DNA of 11,691 bases from contig QNYP01000057.1 in the NCBI GenBank assembly GCA_003978675.1, forward strand, positions 1-11,691. The letters are read 5' to 3'. The stretch is from Hydrogenothermus sp. (GTDB taxonomy: Bacteria; Aquificota; Aquificia; Aquificales; Hydrogenothermaceae). Position numbers and translations under genes: made by a program. This document shows, one piece after another, positions 6,712 through 11,691 of this stretch; the stretch's first letter is position 1, and the number at the start of each line of letters is the position of its first letter. The notes beneath the pieces were generated by a model. It did not search any database. It was not told where the DNA came from and saw nothing but the letters and a program-made list of their open reading frames with translations.

Positions 6712-7887
6712 ATGCAACTATCAAAGAGAATACAAAAAGTAAAACCATCTGCTACACTTGTTATAACTGCTAAAGCAAATGAAATGAGAAAACAAGGGAT
6801 AGATGTTATTGGATTTGGCGCAGGTGAACCAGATTTTGATACTCCAGACTTTGTTAAAGAAGGAGCAATAAAAGCTTTAAAAGAAGGAAAAACTAAATAT
6901 ACACCATCAGCAGGTATTCCAGAGTTAAGAGATGCTGTTGCACAAAAACTAAAAGAGCAAAACAAAATAGATTGTAAACCTTCAGAAGTTGTTATAACCC
7001 CTGGAGCCAAAATGGGTCTTTATGAGATATTTTCTGTGATACTAAATCCTGGGGATGAAGTTATAGTTCCTGCCCCTTACTGGGTTTCTTACACAGAGCA
7101 GATAAAACTATGCGATGGTATTCCAATTACACCTATGACAAGTGAAGAAAATGGTTTTGTTTTAACTGTGGATATTTTAGAAGAAAATTTATCAGAAAAT
7201 ACAAAGGCAGTTGTTATAAATACTCCATCTAATCCAACTGGTGCAGTGATACCAAAAAAAGAGCTTGAAAAAATTGCAGACTTTTGTGTTGCGAATAATA
7301 TTTTAATTATTTCTGATGAATGTTATGAAGAGTTTTCTTACGATGAAGAACATGTATCTATTGCTTCTCTAGGAGAAGAAGTAAAAAATATTACATTCAC
7401 AGTTGGAGCATTTTCAAAATCCTATTCCATGACAGGTTGGAGACTTGGCTGGGTGGCAGCTCCAGAGATTTACACAAAAGCTATAGCAACAATGCAAGGA
7501 CAAACAGTTTCAAATCCAACTTCTTTTGCCCAATATGGTGCGTTAGAAGCTTTAAAAGATAAAGGTAAATTTCCTGCAATGATGAGGGAGGAGTTTAGAA
7601 AAAGAAGAGACTACATAGTAGAGGAGTTAAACAGCATAGAAGGAATTAAATGTATAAAACCAGAAGGAGCTTTTTATGTATTTCCTAATATTTCAAGCTA
7701 TATAAAAGGAGATATAAAAAGTGATATAGATTTTGCAAGTTATCTCCTTGAAGAAGCAAAAGTAGCAGTTGTTCCTGGTTCAGCATTTGGAGCTGAAGGT
7801 TATATTAGGATGTCTTATGCTACCTCTATGGAAAATATAAAAGAGGGAATAAATCGTATAAAAGAGGCTTTAAAAAAGTTAATCTAG
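6712..7887 (+). CDS. aspC: Class I aminotransferase, aspartate (possibly also prephenate) aminotransferase
   Basis: PLP-dependent cytoplasmic aminotransferase of 391 residues, subgroup I-beta, interconverting aspartate/2-oxoglutarate and oxaloacetate/glutamate; some family members also make arogenate from prephenate. Seen: SKRIQKVKPSAT at the start, GAGEPDFDTP (36-45), KTKYTPSAGIPELR (60-73), PYWVSY (122-127), SNPTG with Asn174, SDECY (Asp202, Tyr205), and the PLP Schiff-base Lys236 in FSKSYSMTGWRLGW (Arg244). EGAFYVFP and IRMSYATS (substrate Arg366) follow. The pattern closely follows the Thermus-type enzyme along its full length. AGAGG at 6701-6705 supports the ATG. It follows the kinase gene after 67 bases, so it may be read through from it or have its own weak promoter. 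The symbol is by function; aspB is equally used. Confidence 0.92.
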   Translation: MQLSKRIQKVKPSATLVITAKANEMRKQGIDVIGFGAGEPDFDTPDFVKEGAIKALKEGKTKYTPSAGIPELRDAVAQKLKEQNKIDCKPSEVVITPGAKMGLYEIFSVILNPGDEVIVPAPYWVSYTEQIKLCDGIPITPMTSEENGFVLTVDILEENLSENTKAVVINTPSNPTGAVIPKKELEKIADFCVANNILIISDECYEEFSYDEEHVSIASLGEEVKNITFTVGAFSKSYSMTGWRLGWVAAPEIYTKAIATMQGQTVSNPTSFAQYGALEALKDKGKFPAMMREEFRKRRDYIVEELNSIEGIKCIKPEGAFYVFPNISSYIKGDIKSDIDFASYLLEEAKVAVVPGSAFGAEGYIRMSYATSMENIKEGINRIKEALKKLI

Positions 7888-7893
7888 CAAAAT

Positions 7894-7922
7894 TTGACAT
7901 AAACTCTTAAATATAAGATAAT
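7894..7922 (+). promoter_or_regulatory. Sigma-70-type promoter for the rplM-rpsI operon
   Basis: TTGACA at 7894-7899 is a perfect -35 box, followed after exactly 17 bases by GATAAT at 7917-7922, five of six to the -10 consensus. Transcription would start near 7930, giving a leader of about 37 bases with a good ribosome site (AAGGAG 7952-7957) before rplM. It lies 6 bases after the aspartate aminotransferase stop. It is the best promoter in the window, fitting the high demand for ribosomal proteins. Confidence 0.75.
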
Positions 7923-7966
7923 ATTCTTTCTGTAATACTGTAAAAATAAGGAAGGAGTGCTGGTAT

Positions 7967-8419
7967 ATGAAAACTTATCGCCCAAAAGTAGAGGAGATAA
8001 AAAGAGAATGGTACGTAGTTGACGCATCAGGAAAAACATTAGGGAGACTTGCAACTTTAATAGCAAATATTTTAAGGGGTAAACACAAGCCTTACTTCCA
8101 GCCTGACATGGATGTAGGGGATTATGTAATAGTTTTAAATGCAGACAAAATTAAAGTTACAGGTAAAAAATTAACAGATAAGCTTTATCAAAAGCACACA
8201 AACAGACCAGGTGGATTAAAGGTTAGAACTCTACAATGGATGTTGGAACACAAACCAGAGGAAGTTATTAGACTTGCTGTAGAAAGGATGCTTCCTAAAA
8301 ATAAACTTCAAAAAAGATTTATGAAAAGACTCAAAGTTTATACAGGGACAGAGCATAAGCACCAAGCACACAATCCTAAGCCAGTAGACCAATTTGTGTC
8401 TATGTGGAAAAACTTTTAA
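7967..8419 (+). CDS. rplM: 50S ribosomal protein L13 (uL13)
   Basis: Large-subunit protein that binds 23S rRNA early in assembly. The 150 residues match the usual bacterial length plus a short tail. Diagnostic segments: WYVVDASGKTLGRLAT, ILRGKHKPYFQPDMDVGDYVIV, NADKIKVTGKK, RPGGLK, and the VERMLPKN-x9-MKRLKVYTGTEHKHQAHNP signature, given here by its ends. AAGGAG at 7952-7957 is 9 bases from the ATG. It is first in an operon with rpsI, the near-universal bacterial pairing, driven by the promoter immediately upstream. Confidence 0.98.
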   Translation: MKTYRPKVEEIKREWYVVDASGKTLGRLATLIANILRGKHKPYFQPDMDVGDYVIVLNADKIKVTGKKLTDKLYQKHTNRPGGLKVRTLQWMLEHKPEEVIRLAVERMLPKNKLQKRFMKRLKVYTGTEHKHQAHNPKPVDQFVSMWKNF

Positions 8420-8423
8420 CGCT

Positions 8424-8429
8424 AGGAGG
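8424..8429 (+). promoter_or_regulatory. Shine-Dalgarno sequence deciding the TTG start of rpsI
   Basis: AGGAGG lies 8 bases before the TTG at 8438, in the 18-base gap between rplM and rpsI. The site is ideal and no in-frame ATG occurs before the conserved core, so TTG is the start. Confidence 0.8.
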
Positions 8430-8437
8430 TAAACAAT

Positions 8438-8872
8438 TTGGGAGCTAAAACTATAAAAGTAGACCCTAAAACTGCAAAATACGGAACAGGTAGAAGGAAA
8501 GAAGCAGTTGCTAGAGTTTGGATATTACCTGGTGGTTCTGGAAGAATTGTTGTAAAAAGTTCTTCAGGGAAAGAATGGGAAGCTAAGGACTATTTTGAAA
8601 GAGATATTTTAATGGCTAAAATAAATAGACCTTTTGTTATAACAGAAACATTAGGAAAATTTGATGTTTATGCAACAGTAAAGGGAAGTGGAAAACCTGC
8701 TCAAGCAGAAGCTTTAATGTATGGAATAGCTAAAGCACTTGTAGAATACAATCCAGAACTTAGACCTGCATTAAAACAAGCAGGATTAATGACTAGAGAT
8801 GCTAGAGTTAAAGAGCGTAAGAAATACGCACAAATGGGTGCTAGAGCTAAATACAGATGGTCTAAGCGTTAA
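8438..8872 (+). CDS. rpsI: 30S ribosomal protein S9 (uS9)
   Basis: Small-subunit protein whose C-terminal tail reaches the P-site tRNA. Seen: YGTGRRKEAVARVW (about 15-28), the KINRPFVITE region, VKGSGKPAQAEALMYGIAKAL (typed here by its GSGKP-x-QAEA core), ALVEYNPELRPALKQAGLMT, RDARVKERKKYAQMGARAKY and the obligatory Ser-Lys-Arg end. At 144 residues it carries a short N-terminal extension compared with the roughly 130 of E. coli. It uses a TTG start fixed by a strong ribosome site. It is followed by argC after only 3 bases, so the arginine gene is likely on the same transcript. Confidence 0.98.
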   Translation: MGAKTIKVDPKTAKYGTGRRKEAVARVWILPGGSGRIVVKSSSGKEWEAKDYFERDILMAKINRPFVITETLGKFDVYATVKGSGKPAQAEALMYGIAKALVEYNPELRPALKQAGLMTRDARVKERKKYAQMGARAKYRWSKR

Positions 8873-8875
8873 TAT

Positions 8876-9904
8876 ATGTCTATTAAGGTATCTATTGCTG
8901 GAGCTTCTGGATATACAGGAGTTGAGCTTTTAAGGATACTTTTAAAGTATAAAGAAGTTGAAATAGTTGAAATATCATCTAGACAATACGAAGGGAAAGC
9001 CTTAAAAGAGGTTTTCCCTTTTTTTATTGGAAGTAAGTTTGAAAATCTAAAATTCGTAAGTGAGTTAGATAAAAATTCATCAGATTTTTATTTTCTCTGC
9101 CTTCCACACGAACCATCATTACAGCTTGCGAAAGAATTAATAGATAATGGAAAAAAAGTAATAGATTTGTCTGCAGCATATAGAATAAAAGATGCATCTT
9201 TGTATCCAAAATTTTATAAATTTGAGCATAAATATACAGATTTATTAGAAAAGGCAGTTTATGGACTTCCTGAAATACATAGGGAAAAAATAAAAAGTGC
9301 AAATTTAATAGCGAATCCCGGATGTTATCCTACAGCTACACTTTTAGCTTTATATCCTTCATTAAAAAATAAAATTGTCAAAGGAAATATTATTGTAAAT
9401 GCCCTATCAGGTATATCTGGAGCAGGAAGGAGTTTAAAACAGCAGTTTCACTATCCGGAAGCTTTTGGAAACTCTTATGCTTATTCTCCTTTAAATCATA
9501 GACATATTCCAGAAATGGAAGACCAGATAAAACAAATTATAGGTAAGGATATAAAAGTAAGATTTACTCCTCATATACTTCCAGTATCCCGAGGGATGAT
9601 TTCTAATGTTTCTTTTGAAACTGATTTAAGTAAGGAAGAATTAAAAGCTATTTATAGAGAATTATATAATAATGAACCATTTATAAGATTAATTGAAACT
9701 CCTCCTCAAATAAAAAATATAGTAGGAAGCAATTACTGTGATATTTTTGTGGAAAAAGATGAAAGAACAAATATGGCGGTAATTATTTCTGCTATAGATA
9801 ATCTAGGAAAAGGAGCATCTACACAAGCAGTTCAAAATTTCAACATTATGGTAGGTTTTGAAGAAACACACATATTAAGAGATTTATTTATTGTTTATCC
9901 TTAA
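8876..9904 (+). CDS. argC: N-acetyl-gamma-glutamyl-phosphate reductase
   Basis: NADPH-dependent cytoplasmic reductase for the third step of arginine synthesis, turning N-acetylglutamyl-5-phosphate into the semialdehyde. The 342 residues are full family length. Seen: the Rossmann motif GASGYTGVELLRIL (9-22), FLCLPHEPS (74-81), DLSAAYRIKD, YGLPEIHRE (129-137), the active site NPGCYPTAT with nucleophile Cys150, LSGISGAGR (178-185), NHRHIPEME with catalytic His208/His210, and the family-typical C-terminus NLGKGASTQAVQNFNIMVGF ending IVYP. The ATG follows the rpsI stop after 3 bases without a clear ribosome site of its own, suggesting translational coupling. No other arg gene is in the window; scattered arginine genes are common in thermophilic lineages. 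Confidence 0.97.
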   Translation: MSIKVSIAGASGYTGVELLRILLKYKEVEIVEISSRQYEGKALKEVFPFFIGSKFENLKFVSELDKNSSDFYFLCLPHEPSLQLAKELIDNGKKVIDLSAAYRIKDASLYPKFYKFEHKYTDLLEKAVYGLPEIHREKIKSANLIANPGCYPTATLLALYPSLKNKIVKGNIIVNALSGISGAGRSLKQQFHYPEAFGNSYAYSPLNHRHIPEMEDQIKQIIGKDIKVRFTPHILPVSRGMISNVSFETDLSKEELKAIYRELYNNEPFIRLIETPPQIKNIVGSNYCDIFVEKDERTNMAVIISAIDNLGKGASTQAVQNFNIMVGFEETHILRDLFIVYP

Positions 9905-9920
9905 AAAGAGGAAAAATGTG

Positions 9921-10319
9921 ATGATAAGATACTTGGAAGTTTACACTCAAAAAAGAACACATTTTGAAGATATAACAGCAGAAATTAGAGAAATTGTATC
10001 TCAGTCAGGAATAGAAGAGGGTATATGCTACATATATATTCCTCATACTACTGCAGGGGTTTTTATAAATGAAAATGCAGACCCTGATGTTAAATGGGAT
10101 GTAGAACAAACTCTTGAAAAATTAGTTCCATGGGAAGATGGATATAAACATATAGAAGGAAATGCTGCTGCACATATTAAATCCATTTTAGTTGGAACTT
10201 CTGCTTCTATACCTATACATAAAGGCAAATTAATGCTTGGAACCTGGCAGGGGATATTTTTTGCAGAATTTGATGGTCCAAGAACTAGAAAAGTAATAGT
10301 TAAAATTATAGAAGATTAA
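9921..10319 (+). CDS. yjbQ: YjbQ/UPF0047 family protein
   Basis: Small conserved cytoplasmic protein of 132 residues from ATG 9921. Family signatures: YIPHTTAGVFINENADPDV (about 39-57), HIEGNAAAHIKS with the conserved His and Asn, and GTWQGIFFAEFDGPRTRKV near the end. The conserved histidines form a metal/anion site in solved relatives. Thiamin-phosphate synthase activity has been reported for the E. coli member, but the true role is unsettled. Start choice: AAGAGG at 9906-9911 suits ATG 9921 or GTG 9918. A TTG at 9891 would add 10 residues and overlap argC, and the family usually begins close to the IRYLEVYT strand. It follows argC by 16 bases. Its 3' end overlaps that of the oppositely oriented glycosyltransferase by 14 bases. 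Confidence 0.9.
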   Translation: MIRYLEVYTQKRTHFEDITAEIREIVSQSGIEEGICYIYIPHTTAGVFINENADPDVKWDVEQTLEKLVPWEDGYKHIEGNAAAHIKSILVGTSASIPIHKGKLMLGTWQGIFFAEFDGPRTRKVIVKIIED

Positions 10320-11271
10320 AAGCTTTTTCTACTACCAATTTTGGTTTTATCTCTTCAAAACATTTGTAATTTTTAAATTTACATTCTTTCTTACCATGTA
10401 AATCACAAGGTTGACAAGGAAGATTAGCAAATAAATAATCTCCTTCATCCTTTAATGGATAAAAACCAAAATACGGATGCGTTGCCCCGTATATCATAAG
10501 AACTTTTGTATTAACAGCCCTAGACATATGAGCTATTGCAGAGTCATTACTTATCGTTAATTTTGCTTTTGATAATACATATAGTGATTCTCTTATACTG
10601 AGTTTTCCCCGTAAATCCAGTACATCTTTATAAATATTTTTATCCTTTTCTATATCCTCCTTTGAACCTAATATAACTATATTAAATCCTTCCTTTTTTA
10701 GTAAGTTAATAACTTCCTTATAATAAGGGTAAATTTTTCCTTTATATCTTGCCCCAGTCCCTATTGCTATAAAGTTTTCAGGAATATTAGTATTAGGTCT
10801 ATCGTTATTGCTAATTATTATTTTAGGTTTATATTTTTCTAAGTTGTTTATCTTCAGTGCCTTTAAAGTATCTAAATAAGAATCAACAACAGAAAAATTT
10901 TCAAGGTTTACAAATTTTTTAAAAAAAGGTTTTGTTAAAAGTCTCCTTTGAATAGATTTTTTATCGTATCTTATGGTTTTGCTACCACTAAAAATGGAAA
11001 TTAGAAGGCTTCTCAAATTTGAATGTAAGTCTAGAATTAGATCAAAATCAGAAAGTTTTTTTGCAAAATTTTTTATATCTTTTATAGTTTTTAATTTATC
11101 CTTTTTTACTGATATTACCTTTTCTAATCGGTAATCTTCTTCAAATAGAATCTTAAAATTATCTAGTGTTATAAAACTAGCTTTAATATTATTATCATAT
11201 AGTGCCTCTACTACAGCAGTTGTTAAAATTATATCTCCTAGAGATGAAAATCTTATTACAGCTACTTTCAA
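10306..11271 (-). CDS. Glycosyltransferase family 9 (LPS heptosyltransferase-like)
   Basis: Predicted cytoplasmic-face GT-B glycosyltransferase that adds ADP-heptose or a related sugar to the LPS core; 321 residues. Seen: N-terminal KVAVIRFSSLGDIILTTAVV, with Asp13 aligning with the catalytic Asp of WaaC, DLILDLHSNLRS (77-88), AIGTGARYKGKIYP (169-182) for the WP/K-box region, NIVILGSKED (197-206), and SNDSAIAHMSRAVNTKVLMIYGATHP, cited for its NDS-x3-H core (242-248). A late Cys cluster C286-x2-C289-x7-C297-x6-C304 matches the Cys-rich tail seen in many GT9 members. The start is TTG at 11271, overlapping the TPR gene stop as TTGA, with no better ATG in frame; the pair is coupled. Acceptor and sugar cannot be told, so WaaC/WaaF naming is avoided. 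Confidence 0.85.
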   Translation of the reverse strand: MKVAVIRFSSLGDIILTTAVVEALYDNNIKASFITLDNFKILFEEDYRLEKVISVKKDKLKTIKDIKNFAKKLSDFDLILDLHSNLRSLLISIFSGSKTIRYDKKSIQRRLLTKPFFKKFVNLENFSVVDSYLDTLKALKINNLEKYKPKIIISNNDRPNTNIPENFIAIGTGARYKGKIYPYYKEVINLLKKEGFNIVILGSKEDIEKDKNIYKDVLDLRGKLSIRESLYVLSKAKLTISNDSAIAHMSRAVNTKVLMIYGATHPYFGFYPLKDEGDYLFANLPCQPCDLHGKKECKFKNYKCFEEIKPKLVVEKAFNLL

Positions 11272-11565
11272 AGCATACTCTTTAGGGTTTCTATTTCTTG
11301 TTTAAATTCTTCAACCATTGAAGGATGGTTGTATTTTGTAGCTTGTTGAATACCTCTTTCATAAGTCTCTATAGCTTTTTCTATTTCCCCCAAATTTACG
11401 TAGCATTGAGCTAATGTTCTATACCCTGCCCCTTCATCATCATGTAAAGATAAGTATTTAGTTAGATAAATAATAGCATTTTCGTAATCTCCTTGTTTGA
11501 AATATTCCATACCAAGTCCAAAATTTCCCAATGGGTTATTGGGGTCTTTTTCAAGAGCTTTTTTT
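11268..11565 (-). CDS. Short TPR-repeat protein, 5' end lost at an inverted junction
   Basis: The frame reads from Lys-Lys-Ala-Leu-Glu-Lys-Asp-Pro-Asn-Asn-Pro through two tetratricopeptide repeats to a C-terminal helix ending KSML. Repeat 1 is about NPLGNFGLGMEYFKQGDYEN onward, with the canonical G-Y-A pattern; repeat 2 is about EGAGYRTLAQCYVNLGEIEK onward. TPR helices mediate protein-protein contacts; the partner is unknown. The 98 codons visible are probably nearly the whole gene, since small Aquificota-type TPR proteins start a few residues before LEKDPNNP. A TTG at 11531 is the only start-like codon, but it falls inside repeat 1 and is unlikely to be used. Upstream of 11565 the frame runs into the inverted repeat and meets TAA at 11579-11577. 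The stop overlaps the GT9 start (TTGA). Confidence 0.75.
11373..11498 (+). repeat. Left arm of a perfect 126-base inverted repeat
   Basis: This segment of the TPR gene is the exact reverse complement of 11566-11691 (126 of 126 bases by eye, paired so that positions sum to 23064). Homology ends sharply at 11498/11566, where the next pair inward mismatches. The outer end is unknown because the right arm runs off the window. Confidence 0.95.
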
Positions 11566-11691
11566 AAACAAGGAGATTACGAAAATGCTATTATTTATCT
11601 AACTAAATACTTATCTTTACATGATGATGAAGGGGCAGGGTATAGAACATTAGCTCAATGCTACGTAAATTTGGGGGAAATAGAAAAAGCT
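11566..11691 (+). repeat. Right arm of the inverted repeat, a second plus-strand copy of the TPR segment
   Basis: Read on the plus strand, it encodes KQGDYENAIIYLTKYLSLHD and on to GEIEKA, identical in sequence to the inside of the minus-strand TPR gene. It has no start of its own: the frame is open leftward through the 67-base loop but encodes antisense nonsense there. Either it is an artefactual fold-back of the same locus, or a truncated inverted duplicate. It should not be annotated as an independent gene without read support. Confidence 0.9.

Noticed and set aside
6678..7010. Minus-strand open frame of 110 codons opposite the aminotransferase start
   Set aside because: It lies fully antisense to conserved aminotransferase sequence, with no ribosome site or family resemblance.
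9891..9920. TTG at 9891 as the yjbQ start
   Set aside because: It overlaps the argC end and adds residues not typical of the family. AAGAGG at 9906-9911 points to GTG 9918 or ATG 9921.

Overview
The window is AT-rich bacterial chromosome carrying mostly conserved housekeeping genes in tight operons. The base composition, an outer-membrane porin together with a heptosyltransferase-type enzyme (so a diderm with LPS-like glycans), a YjbQ protein, short TPR proteins, and amino-acid genes scattered among ribosomal genes all suggest a low-GC, possibly thermophilic, member of the Aquificota (Sulfurihydrogenibium/Hydrogenothermaceae type). This is an inference from gene style only; no rRNA is present to confirm it.

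Layout. (1) 1-2015, plus strand: the 3' part of hisC (histidinol-phosphate aminotransferase, cut by the window edge), a small two-helix membrane ORF interrupted by one in-frame TAA, and a short RlmN/Cfr-family radical SAM enzyme that lacks the usual N-terminal domain. (2) 2086-6644, plus: a four-gene module of outer-membrane porin, small PstS-like periplasmic binding protein, REC-HD-GYP response regulator and membrane sensor histidine kinase, with gaps of 0 and 4 bases and a 14-base overlap. It looks like a self-contained signalling unit linking a periplasmic solute (possibly phosphate or another anion) to c-di-GMP breakdown. (3) 6712-7887, plus: class I aspartate/prephenate-type aminotransferase. 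(4) 7894-10319, plus: a good sigma-70-type promoter drives rplM-rpsI, followed closely by argC and a YjbQ/UPF0047 gene. (5) 11565-10306, minus: a short TPR protein and a GT9 glycosyltransferase, converging on and overlapping yjbQ.

The most anomalous structure is at the right edge. Bases 11566-11691 are an exact 126-base reverse complement of 11373-11498, inside the TPR gene, with a 67-base loop between them. The TPR gene loses its native 5' end at the junction. This looks like a fold-back chimera or a palindromic contig end; a genuine recent inverted duplication is less likely. I found no tRNA, rRNA, CRISPR array, insertion sequence or phage gene. No stretch over 300 bases lacks a gene. No clearly undescribed system is evident; the best candidates for follow-up are the porin/PBP/HD-GYP/kinase module, the minimal RlmN-like enzyme and the interrupted small membrane ORF.
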